A stretch of DNA of 64,000 bases from Clostridium sp. (GTDB taxonomy: Bacteria; Cyanobacteriota; Vampirovibrionia; Gastranaerophilales; Gastranaerophilaceae): the NCBI GenBank assembly GCA_018362895.1, contig JAHALR010000003.1, forward strand, positions 182,165 through 246,164. The letters run 5' to 3'. Each line of letters opens with the position of its first letter. Within the stretch, counting starts at the first letter, position 1. Below the pieces are notes generated by a model. It ran no database searches. It saw nothing but the letters and a program-made list of their open reading frames with translations, and was not told where the DNA came from. Below, piece after piece: positions 54,285-62,135 of this stretch. The translations under genes were made by a program, and so were the position numbers.

Positions 54285-55349
54285 ATGATAATAATAATGG
54301 AGCCGAAAGCAACAGTCGAACAAATTAATGCAGTCAAAAGAAGTATGGAAAATAAAGGTTTCAAAATAGTTTTGAACCATGGTGATGTTATGACCGTACT
54401 TGCTGCAATTGGTGATAAAAGACTTATTGAACCTCAGTCCGTTGCATCATTTGAAGGTGTAAGAGAAGTAAAGCTTATACAAGAACCTTATAAACTGGCT
54501 TCAAGAGAATATAAAGAAGATGATTCTGTTATTGAGTTCAAAAACGGTGTAAAAATCGGCGGATTAGAAAGACCTGTCATGATGGTTGGACCGTGCTCTG
54601 TTGAAAAGGAATTTGACGGATTGATGGAGATTGCTGCTGCTGCTAAAGAAATGGGTTGTGAATTTCTTAGAGGTGGTGCTTTTAAACCCAGAACTTCTCC
54701 TTATGATTTTCAAGGTTTGGGAGAAAAAGGACTGCAATATTTGAAAGAAGCAGCTGAAAAAACAGGCATGCTGGTGGTTTCTGAGGTTATGGATACAGCT
54801 GATGTCGATATGTTCTGTGATTATGTTGATTTAATTCAAATTGGTGCAAGAAATATGCAGAATTTTAAGCTCTTAAAAGCTGTTGGTAAAGCGGGAAAAC
54901 CTGTGCTTTTAAAAAGAGGTCCTGCTGCAACAATAAGAGAATTTTTGCTGGCTGCTGAACATATAATGGCGAATGACAATGATAAAATAATTTTGTGTGA
55001 AAGAGGTGTGAAGGGTTTTGATTCCACATTTACAAGAAACACACTTGATATTGCGGCTATTCCTATAATTAAAAAATATTCACATCTTCCGGTCATTGCT
55101 GACCCCAGCCATGGAACAGGACGAAGATATCTTGTTGAACCTATGAGCAAGGCTGCTTTAATTGCAGGAGCTAACGGGTTGATGATTGAGATTCATAATG
55201 ACCCGGAAAATGCTTCTTCTGACGGAGCTCAAAGTTTGAATCTTACTCAGTTCAGAGAAGTTCAAAGACACTTGAACAAACTCATTGGCAGAATTGATTA
55301 TGATAACAAGCAAATCAAAGCAGAAAGAGAAAAAGAGGCTCTCAGGTAG
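54285..55349 (+). CDS. aroF: 3-deoxy-7-phosphoheptulonate synthase (type I beta)
   Basis: 354-residue first enzyme of the shikimate pathway, condensing PEP and erythrose-4-phosphate. A short N-terminal ferredoxin-like regulatory domain (about 1-75) precedes the barrel with MVGPCSVEKEFDG, FLRGGAFKPRTSPYDFQGLG, IGARNMQNF, LLKRGPAATI and the metal site DPSHGTGRR. AroF-beta form as in Bacillus and Thermotoga. A 42-codon frame overlaps its stop by one base. Confidence 0.95.
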   Translation: MIIIMEPKATVEQINAVKRSMENKGFKIVLNHGDVMTVLAAIGDKRLIEPQSVASFEGVREVKLIQEPYKLASREYKEDDSVIEFKNGVKIGGLERPVMMVGPCSVEKEFDGLMEIAAAAKEMGCEFLRGGAFKPRTSPYDFQGLGEKGLQYLKEAAEKTGMLVVSEVMDTADVDMFCDYVDLIQIGARNMQNFKLLKAVGKAGKPVLLKRGPAATIREFLLAAEHIMANDNDKIILCERGVKGFDSTFTRNTLDIAAIPIIKKYSHLPVIADPSHGTGRRYLVEPMSKAALIAGANGLMIEIHNDPENASSDGAQSLNLTQFREVQRHLNKLIGRIDYDNKQIKAEREKEALR

Positions 55350-55477
55350 TGAAAAAGTATTCTGACAGGAGTGAAAACAGAATAAGAAAAAAGTTTCAAA
55401 CACTCAATGATGTATTAAAAGACAGCCTTTTAAAATCACTCGTTTATGAAAAAGCAATAAAGGAAAAATCTGTTTAG
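55349..55477 (+). CDS. Candidate small ORF coupled to aroF
   Basis: GTG at 55349 overlaps the aroF stop (TAGTG) and opens 42 codons to TAG at 55475: a strongly basic helical peptide (MKKYSDRSENRIRKKFQ, LKDSLLKSLVYEKAI). It ends 3 bases into the convergent gene at 55474. Stop-start coupling and helix-like composition are the only support; no homologue recognised. Confidence 0.45.
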   Translation: MKKYSDRSENRIRKKFQTLNDVLKDSLLKSLVYEKAIKEKSV

Positions 55478-56472
55478 ACGGATTCTTTTCTTTGTTCATT
55501 AAGAGTGCCTTTGTTGTCTATTTCCATAACGATTTTTATAATTGAATGGATAATAAACAATAATTGAGGTGAAACTTTGGAGGATTTTGAAAATTCGACT
55601 TTTGCTTCGTCGGCTTTTGTTTCCTCATTTTCTTGTGATGCTTTTCTGACAGTGTAAGAAACATCCGGCTTAACGCCCAGTATTGAAGCTTCTGTTTTAA
55701 TAGATTCGTTAAAAGTATCTTTTGGAAACTGTTCGCAGCAGCTTATGTCTATATTGTATCCTTGATTTTCTTTGTAAAGAAGAATTTTTATAATTCCGTA
55801 ATTTTTTGTTGTGATAATAATTGTCATTATATCTTCTGAGGAGCTGTTTTTACTGTCTTTATTTTCTTCGGATTCAAGATTGAAGGCAGCAGCTTCGTTT
55901 AATGGCAGCCATGGAAGATACATTACAAGAAAGCTTTTTAAAACCTGAGATGCCGAAGCATCATTGGCTGGAATGCAGGCATTTATAAGCGCTTGCATTT
56001 CTTTCAGTTGATGGGTGTCAAAAATTCCTGATTGGTTCATTGTTGCTATCATTTTTTGTATTTTAGATAATGCTTCTTTTCCGTTTGTTTGAAGCAGGAT
56101 TATTAATTTTGATATATCAAGATTTTGTGTCATAAGTGCATTCAGCTCCTTTGCGGCAGCTGTTTTCCCGTCTGTGGCAAGAAACTGCACCAGATCTTGA
56201 ATGGATGAGGGAAAATCAAAAAGATTTTTCAAAAGCATGGAGCGTTCAAAGTTAGAGAGTTCTTTGAGTTGCATTTGTGTATTCATGATATCTTGTTGCC
56301 GAACAAAGTTTTGTGCAATATTTTGCATTGTTTGGTTTATTTGTTTTACCGCTTCGTTTTGTGCTTTTTGAAAATTTTCGTTTGCAACATGTCCGGGCTG
56401 CTGGGTAGGCATTTTGCCGGTGCTGTAATCAAAGACATTTTTTAAAAATTGTCCGAGTCCGATTTCACCCAT
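55474..56472 (-). CDS. Helical protein, weakly FliK-like, unknown
   Basis: 332-residue soluble protein without signal peptide. N-terminal Gln/Asn-rich coiled coil (about 35-70), helical centre (about 75-200), Ser/Glu linker, then an alpha/beta C-terminal part (TIIITTKNYGIIKILLYKENQGYNIDI, about 215-240). That shape, a short strand pair after a long polar region, is reminiscent of the FliK C-terminal domain, and flhB is in the window, but no diagnostic motif is present. Treat as hypothetical. Confidence 0.7.
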   Translation of the reverse strand: MGEIGLGQFLKNVFDYSTGKMPTQQPGHVANENFQKAQNEAVKQINQTMQNIAQNFVRQQDIMNTQMQLKELSNFERSMLLKNLFDFPSSIQDLVQFLATDGKTAAAKELNALMTQNLDISKLIILLQTNGKEALSKIQKMIATMNQSGIFDTHQLKEMQALINACIPANDASASQVLKSFLVMYLPWLPLNEAAAFNLESEENKDSKNSSSEDIMTIIITTKNYGIIKILLYKENQGYNIDISCCEQFPKDTFNESIKTEASILGVKPDVSYTVRKASQENEETKADEAKVEFSKSSKVSPQLLFIIHSIIKIVMEIDNKGTLNEQRKESV

Positions 56473-56551
56473 TTTGTTTTCTCATAATTTAAGTACTTAT
56501 ATCTTTATTATAATGATTTTTGGTAATAAAGCAGAGTTTTGCTAATTTTGT

Positions 56552-56755
56552 TTAAAATTTGTTTGATTGGCTTTTTTCAAAAATTTCTCGGCTTTTTGCA
56601 AGAGCGTGATTTTTGAATGAGCACATACCTTTTGATTTGTCATAAACTCCTATGCTCGTTAATCTGCTTGCAACCAGCTCATTAATGTCATCAGGTGCGA
56701 TAAACAGTGCGCATTCACTTGTACATACATCAAAATTGAAAGGGCATTTTTTCAT
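56552..56755 (-). CDS. Small Cys-containing protein
   Basis: 67-residue unrecognised protein beginning MKKCPFNFDVCTSECALF: four cysteines in the first 45 residues (Cys4, Cys11, Cys15, Cys45), possibly a small metal site. The rest is helical and polar. Ribosome binding site ggaga is visible upstream. It lies 79 bases downstream of the start of the FliK-like gene region, on the same strand. Confidence 0.65.
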   Translation of the reverse strand: MKKCPFNFDVCTSECALFIAPDDINELVASRLTSIGVYDKSKGMCSFKNHALAKSREIFEKSQSNKF

Positions 56756-56842
56756 GCTTTTTGTTCTCCTATCCCGTTTTTATTTTGACACTTTTGAGGC
56801 TTGTCTGCATACGCAGTTCGGGTGATTTTTAGAAAAAAGTGC

Positions 56843-56870
56843 TTAACATTTTTTAATATTGTATTATAAT
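56843..56870 (+). promoter_or_regulatory. Candidate sigma-70 promoter
   Basis: TTAACA (56843-56848), 16 bases, TATAAT (56865-56870). It would give a leader of about 120 bases before the ATG at 56996. Confidence 0.5.
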
Positions 56871-56995
56871 AAACATGACAGATCTGAAAATATCCTTATA
56901 GATATAATTGTTAATAAATTAGGTTTAGTAAGGTCTTCCCCAAACTTTAATCAAACAATAAAGCTCTGTTAAGGGTTGCCAAGAAAGGTGAAAGT

Positions 56996-57241
56996 ATGAT
57001 TGAAAATCTTGTAGGTTTTATTTCAAAAGCTTTAACTCCGTCAAAATCAACAGCTGTTACGGCTGTCAGACCTGCATCTGTAAATCCTTTTGCAAATACA
57101 TCAGCAAACCCTTTTATGAGTCAAACTTCTGTAAATTCTAATTTTTACGGAAAAAACAACCCTGTAAGGGGCGGCTATTTTGCAGGCTATTATAATGGCA
57201 AGCCGAATATTGTAGGAAGACGTTTATTTGTGGAAGTGTAA
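56996..57241 (+). CDS. Small Asn/Ser-rich protein
   Basis: 81-residue unrecognised protein. Short helical start (MIENLVGFISKAL), then repeated Asn-Pro-Phe pieces (SVNPFANTSANPFMSQTSVNSNFYG) and a Gly/Tyr-rich end (GGYFAGYYNGKPN). NPF repeats suggest a flexible interaction region. RBS aaaggtgaaag precedes the ATG; promoter and terminator flank it, so it is a real unit. Confidence 0.7.
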   Translation: MIENLVGFISKALTPSKSTAVTAVRPASVNPFANTSANPFMSQTSVNSNFYGKNNPVRGGYFAGYYNGKPNIVGRRLFVEV

Positions 57242-57260
57242 TTCTTATAAACAAGATTAA

Positions 57261-57291
57261 GAAAGAGGTAAAATTTAACCTCTTTTTTTTT
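57261..57291 (+). terminator. Intrinsic terminator
   Basis: aaagaggt and acctcttt pair around an AT loop, followed by nine T residues. Confidence 0.85.
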
Positions 57292-57348
57292 GCATTCGAA
57301 TTTTGTCTTTGCTATTGTACGAAAAGAATAAAAGAGCAGGAGTTTCAT

Positions 57349-58398
57349 ATGAAAAAAATTACATCAATCTTTTTGTTTATTTTAATATCAGCACTTTCTT
57401 TGACAAGTGTTTCTGCGCTGCCGAAAAAGTCACAAATGCTTCCGGCTTTTTCGTCAATATCAGATTCTCAGGATAGAATTTGGGTGGGCACTTTCCAACT
57501 GGTTTGGAATGATTTTATGGATGAAGTAGTAAAAGGACCGATTAATTTTAAAAATGGAACGCCTAAAGATGCTTTGCTTTTGAATAAGCAGGAGTTCAAA
57601 AAGTCAATGCTTTCAGATGATTCCTATTATACGGCATGGGGAAGAACTAATCTGGAGCTAAAGTCAAAAATAGAAAAAGATTTGTGGGATAAATTTCAAG
57701 AAAAAAGTGTAGTGTTAGATAAAATTGACTGGAATGATCCTTTTAACGCATATTTGTTTTATGCAATGTTGAAAAAAGATTTTAAATTCCATACAAAATT
57801 TGAAATTTTAGATAAAGAGAAATTTGGTAATAAAAAAACAGAAATTCCTTATTTCGGTTTGGATAAAGAAAGCCCTGCGTATCTTTACAATGGGGTTGAT
57901 GTTTTGTTTTATAATAACCCTTTTGACTATGCGGTTGCATTAAAATCAGATAATGATAAGGTTATTTTATACAGAACTAATGACAATAAGTCTTTTGACA
58001 GATTGTTTTCAGATCTTCAGAAAAAGTCACAGAAATATAAAGGCAACAAGAAATTTGTTTCAGGTGATCAACTAAAAGTTCCTTATATGACAATAAACCA
58101 ACAAACTGAGTTTCCTGAATTGTGTAAAAAAGAAATTCTTACGACAAATTTGTATATAGACAAAGCTATTCAAACAGTTGAATTTAATATGACAAGAAGA
58201 GGGGTTAAGCTGAAAAGTGAAGCGGTTATTGATGCAAACTTTATGTCAATGCCGATAAAAACAAGAGAAAGAGGCAGAAACTTCTTCTTCAATAATACAT
58301 TTGTTCTCTTTATGAAAGAAACTAACAAAAATGTTCCTTATTTTGCATTAAGGGTAAAAGATATGGATTTGTATAAATATACAGGAGAGGTTGATTAA
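57349..58398 (+). CDS. Secreted serpin-like protein
   Basis: 349-residue exported protein with a signal peptide (MKKITSIFLFILISALSLTSVSA). The C-terminal half follows the serpin order: a central strand region (PFNAYLFYAMLKKDFKFHTKF, 131-151), VLFYNNPFDYAVALKSDNDKVILY (185-208), KVPYMTIN, a strand with hinge (TVEFNMTRRGVKLKSEAVI, 276-294) and the closing pair NNTFVLFMKETNKNVPYFALRV (315-336). The hinge lacks the small residues needed for loop insertion, so protease inhibition is doubtful. It is 8 bases upstream of yjbQ. Fold assignment is by eye only. Confidence 0.55.
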   Translation: MKKITSIFLFILISALSLTSVSALPKKSQMLPAFSSISDSQDRIWVGTFQLVWNDFMDEVVKGPINFKNGTPKDALLLNKQEFKKSMLSDDSYYTAWGRTNLELKSKIEKDLWDKFQEKSVVLDKIDWNDPFNAYLFYAMLKKDFKFHTKFEILDKEKFGNKKTEIPYFGLDKESPAYLYNGVDVLFYNNPFDYAVALKSDNDKVILYRTNDNKSFDRLFSDLQKKSQKYKGNKKFVSGDQLKVPYMTINQQTEFPELCKKEILTTNLYIDKAIQTVEFNMTRRGVKLKSEAVIDANFMSMPIKTRERGRNFFFNNTFVLFMKETNKNVPYFALRVKDMDLYKYTGEVD

Positions 58399-58406
58399 CA
58401 AAGAAT

Positions 58407-58823
58407 ATGACTGTTTATAACGAACATTTTTTAATAAATACACACGGTTTTACCGATATAATAGATATCACACAAAAGGTAAAATCAGCGGTTTATCAGC
58501 ACAACATTAAAAACGGCAATGTTGTAGTTGCTCTGGCCGGTAGTACGGCTTCAATCACTACGATAGAATATGAACCGGGGCTGTTGAAAGATTTGCCGGA
58601 TGTTTTGGATGAAATTGCACCAGTTGATAAAAATTATCATCACGATGATACCTGGCATGACGGAAATGGTTATGCACATGTGCGTGCAGCTATTTTCGGC
58701 AGTTCAATATCGGTCCCTTTAATTGATGGGGCTTTGCTTCTTGGAACATGGCAGCAGATTGTACTAATTGATTTTGATAACAAGCCCAGAGCAAGAAATG
58801 TTTATGTTCAGATAATCACATAA
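58407..58823 (+). CDS. yjbQ: YjbQ family (UPF0047) protein
   Basis: 138-residue small enzyme-like protein described as a secondary thiamine-phosphate synthase in E. coli. Diagnostic residues are present: VALAGSTASITTIEYEPGL, the HHDDTWHDGNGYAHVRAAIFGSSISVPL metal and active-site stretch, and GTWQQIVLIDFDNKPRARNVYVQI. The length is usual. It starts 8 bases after the serpin-like gene and precedes the gene at 58842 by 18 bases. Confidence 0.9.
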   Translation: MTVYNEHFLINTHGFTDIIDITQKVKSAVYQHNIKNGNVVVALAGSTASITTIEYEPGLLKDLPDVLDEIAPVDKNYHHDDTWHDGNGYAHVRAAIFGSSISVPLIDGALLLGTWQQIVLIDFDNKPRARNVYVQIIT

Positions 58824-58841
58824 TGTGATATAAATATTATT

Positions 58842-59345
58842 ATGATAGCAATAGACTGCAATTTAATAGCGTTGAACAGTCCTGAAGATATTCTTCCTTA
58901 TCCTGCGACAAAATCAGGTCTTTTGGATGAAGACAAAGGATATATAAAATTCGGGTATCCGGCTTCTTCTTATCCTGTGTTAAATATGCCTTATATTTTG
59001 GAAGACTTTGAGGGGAATAATATTCCTCCGGGATTTTATGAAATTGTGTTGTCTCCAAACCGACAGACACTTTATTTTGTCCAGTCAAATCAGATAAAAG
59101 CCTCTGTCCCTGTTTCAAAACTTGTTGAAAAAATGGTATCCGAGCAAGAAGAGCGAGAACGTGTGAAAGAGCAGGAAAAGCTTTATAAAAAATATAAAAA
59201 TAATCCAAGAAAACGACCAAGAGATCAGACAGAAAGAAAAAGACAGGCTGATATGTCTGCTTCTATTGATGCAAGGAATGAAGAATATTATATTTTAAAA
59301 TATAAAAACGGAAATATAGAAGCAACGGGTTATATCTTAAAATAA
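58842..59345 (+). CDS. Hypothetical protein with basic C-terminal linker
   Basis: 167-residue unrecognised cytosolic protein. N-terminal 95 residues look beta-rich (IPPGFYEIVLSPNRQTLYFV), then a highly charged helix (about 103-140, EERERVKEQEKLYKKYK) and a short end (EEYYILKYKNGNIEATGYIL). It is third in the serpin-like-yjbQ group and ends directly against pth on the other strand with no gap. Confidence 0.7.
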   Translation: MIAIDCNLIALNSPEDILPYPATKSGLLDEDKGYIKFGYPASSYPVLNMPYILEDFEGNNIPPGFYEIVLSPNRQTLYFVQSNQIKASVPVSKLVEKMVSEQEERERVKEQEKLYKKYKNNPRKRPRDQTERKRQADMSASIDARNEEYYILKYKNGNIEATGYILK

Positions 59346-59906
59346 CTAATTGAACTTTGTCTGTGCTGCATTTATTCCATCTTTCAGATAAACTTCAACA
59401 GCTTCTTTTGAATTTTGAAGTACAATTTTTAATTCTTTAAGCTGTTCTTCTGAAAAGTTTTGAAGCACATAAGCTTCTGCGCTTAGATTCATTTGCGGGC
59501 CTATTCCGATTTTAAGTCGGTCAAAATCTTTATTTCCACCTAAAACTTGGATAATTGAGCGAATTCCTTTTTGACCTCCATCAGAGCCTTTTGCTCTGAA
59601 TCTCATTTTCCCGACAGGCAAATCTAAATCATCGTGAATAACTAAAATGTCTTCAGGCTGTATTTTGTAAAAATTCATAACCGCAATTACAGATTCACCG
59701 GAAAGATTCATATATGTATGAGGTTTTAAAAGAATCAAAGTTTCTCCTTCTTTATTGATTTTTGCGATTTCTCCTTTGAATTTTGATTCAAAGCTAAAGT
59801 CAAAGTTCCAGTGGTAGCTTAGATAGTCAAGAACCATAAAACCTGCATTGTGTCTTGTAAACTTATATTTGTCTCCATGGTTGCCCAAACCTGCAATGAG
59901 TTTCAT
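59346..59906 (-). CDS. pth: Peptidyl-tRNA hydrolase
   Basis: 186-residue esterase recycling peptidyl-tRNA. The start KLIAGLGNHGDKYKFTRHNAGFMVLD holds catalytic His20, followed by LLKPHTYMNLSGESV, VIHDDLDLPVGKMRFRAKGSDGGQKGIRSI (catalytic Asp), and the FDRLKIGIG segment. The length is typical. Single gene; rplY/ctc and mfd, its frequent neighbours, are absent. Confidence 0.95.
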   Translation of the reverse strand: MKLIAGLGNHGDKYKFTRHNAGFMVLDYLSYHWNFDFSFESKFKGEIAKINKEGETLILLKPHTYMNLSGESVIAVMNFYKIQPEDILVIHDDLDLPVGKMRFRAKGSDGGQKGIRSIIQVLGGNKDFDRLKIGIGPQMNLSAEAYVLQNFSEEQLKELKIVLQNSKEAVEVYLKDGINAAQTKFN

Positions 59907-60101
59907 TTTTTGCCTTTCGTTTTTAGTGTTTAATTTGTAATTTTCGTAAAAATAAGATTGCCCCTGCCGTTACATACTTGTTACCAATAACAAAAAGTTT
60001 AAAACCGTTTATCTATATAATATGAAATTTCTCAGGAATTTTTAATGCGAGTTTAAATTAATATTTTAATACATTTTATATCTTAGGGACGGAGGGGACT
60101 A

Positions 60102-60668
60102 ATGTCAACCAAGAGCAAAGCCATAGTGAATTTAAAAAGCAGCGAAAAAGTTGCTAATTTTTTGGAATCAAATCATCTCCATAAAAAAGATTTCGCTGAA
60201 ATGATAGGTGTGACTCTTTCTTATGTTTATAACCTGATAGACAACGCGATTCCTTTCTCAACAAGAGGAATTACGCTTGAGAGAATTGCTACTGTAATGG
60301 ATGTACTTCCTGAAGAATTTGTTGAATATAAAATTCCTCAGGAGCCTGTGCTTATTGATGAATCAATAGAATTTTTAAGAGAAAAACAAAAAGAAAAAGG
60401 GATTTCTACTGTACAGCTTTTGAAAAGCTTTCCCAGAAAAAAACGTGTAGAAATTGTTGATATATTAAGAGGTGCAAGACCTATACCATTAGACTGGAAA
60501 GAGCTTACTTTGATTGCACAGGTATTGGATATAACAAAAGAAGAAATATATCCATATTGGGAAGAACGTGCCAGACAGCTTTTTCAAAGTGCTGGCATGA
60601 ATCTTCAGTCAAACATTGGTCTGGTTGATGCAATGTTTGATTGTGCAAGAAATTATATTGATAAATAA
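60102..60668 (+). CDS. Regulator with two tandem XRE-like domains
   Basis: 188 residues. The first helix-turn-helix (VANFLESNHLHKKDFAEMIGVTLSYVYNLI, about 18-47) and a second weaker one (about 110-155, KSFPRKKRVEIVDILRGARPIPLDWKELTLIAQVLDITKEEIYPYWEE) follow each other. No sensor domain. Strong RBS ggaggggac supports the ATG. It converges on mnmE with 2 bases between stops. Targets unknown. Confidence 0.8.
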   Translation: MSTKSKAIVNLKSSEKVANFLESNHLHKKDFAEMIGVTLSYVYNLIDNAIPFSTRGITLERIATVMDVLPEEFVEYKIPQEPVLIDESIEFLREKQKEKGISTVQLLKSFPRKKRVEIVDILRGARPIPLDWKELTLIAQVLDITKEEIYPYWEERARQLFQSAGMNLQSNIGLVDAMFDCARNYIDK

Positions 60669-60670
60669 TT

Positions 60671-62008
60671 TTATTTACCTATACAAAAATGCTCAAAAAT
60701 ATTTTCAAGGATTTCATCGGTGATAACTTCACCGGTGATTTCGTCTAATGACAATAGAGCTGTTTTTATGTCTATTGATATGAGATCTTGAAGCTCACCA
60801 TTTTTTGTTGCAAAAAGTGCATTAGTTAGTGCATTTTTTGCTCTATTGAGACATTCTTCCTGTCGCTGGTTTGTTACGAACTCTGTTTCCATTGAATCTT
60901 TGTCAATTACAGATTCTTTAATTTTTTGTTTTAACTCTTCTATGTTAAAACCTGTTTTTGAAGAAATATTCAATGCTTCAGGGTTAGGAACCTCTGCTAA
61001 ATCAGCTTTTGTTGCAATTTTGATGTGAGGTTTGTTTTCAATCATTTCATAAATAATTGCATCATTTTTATCAAACCCCTTGCTCCAATCAAATAAAAAT
61101 AAGATAAGGTCAGCGTTTTCAACACAATTTTTTGTATACTCTATTCCTATTGCTTCAACTTTATCTACTTCTGTGTTATCTCTGATGCCTGCTGTGTCTA
61201 TAAGCGTGGCGGGAATGCCATCAAGGTCAATAGATTCTTGGATAACATCTCGTGTTGTGCCTGGAATATCAGTAACTATTGCTCTTTCAAGATTTAATAG
61301 TGCGTTGAATAGCGAAGATTTTCCTGCATTCGGGCATCCTGCTATTGCAATTTTTATTCCCTGTCTCATTATGTTTGAAGCGTTTGCATTTTTAAGAATA
61401 TTGCTGATTTTGTCTATACATTTTGATGTTTCATCTTCGATTAGAGAATATTCAGGCTCTCTAACATCTTCAGGAAAGTCTATTGCTGCTATCATTCTGG
61501 AGTAAAGATTGAAAAGTTCTTTTTTTATTGCTGAAATTTCTTTAGCCAGTGCTCCTGAAAGATTGTTTGCGCTTTTTTGTGCAAAGTTGGAGGTTTTTGC
61601 ATGAATAATGTCAAGAACGGCTTCTGCTTGTGAAAGGTCAAGTTTTTTATTCAAAAATGCACGTTTTGTAAATTCGCCTTTTTGTGCCATTCTGGCACCA
61701 TTTTGGAGTGTCAAATCAAGTATTTTTTTTACAACTTTAGGCCCCCCGTGGCATTGAATTTCAATAATGTTTTCACCAGTGTAGCTGTTAGGAGCTTTGA
61801 AAGGGAGCAAAATGACTTCATCTATTTTTGAATTGTTCTCTATAATCCAACCGTGATAAATTTTTCCGGCATCTTTTATTTCTTTTGAAAAAATCTTTTG
61901 AGCTGTTTCAAAAGCCTTTTCTCCTGAGATTCTGATTACTCCCACTCCTCCTGTGCCAAGAGGGGTTGCTATTGCTGAAATAGTATCAAATTCATAATTT
62001 ATATTCAT
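60671..62008 (-). CDS. mnmE: tRNA modification GTPase MnmE
   Basis: 445-residue GTPase that with MnmG makes cmnm5U34 in tRNA. N-terminal folate-binding domain (ISAIATPLGTGGVGVIRISG), central helical part, and a G domain with P-loop GCPNAGKSSLFNALL (about 221-235), switch DIPGTTRDV and DTAGIRDN, and C-terminal catalytic cysteine motif FCIGK. All features are normal. MnmG is not in the window. Confidence 0.96.
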   Translation of the reverse strand: MNINYEFDTISAIATPLGTGGVGVIRISGEKAFETAQKIFSKEIKDAGKIYHGWIIENNSKIDEVILLPFKAPNSYTGENIIEIQCHGGPKVVKKILDLTLQNGARMAQKGEFTKRAFLNKKLDLSQAEAVLDIIHAKTSNFAQKSANNLSGALAKEISAIKKELFNLYSRMIAAIDFPEDVREPEYSLIEDETSKCIDKISNILKNANASNIMRQGIKIAIAGCPNAGKSSLFNALLNLERAIVTDIPGTTRDVIQESIDLDGIPATLIDTAGIRDNTEVDKVEAIGIEYTKNCVENADLILFLFDWSKGFDKNDAIIYEMIENKPHIKIATKADLAEVPNPEALNISSKTGFNIEELKQKIKESVIDKDSMETEFVTNQRQEECLNRAKNALTNALFATKNGELQDLISIDIKTALLSLDEITGEVITDEILENIFEHFCIGK

Positions 62009-62135
62009 ATTTAGATAGTATTATCAACAGGTATGTTTTTCAATGTATTATGTTTACTTTTGTAAAATTGCAATTTAAAAATAACAAAATATTTTTTTTA
62101 TTCTTTTTGTTTAACCAAAAGAAGGAGAGGTATAT

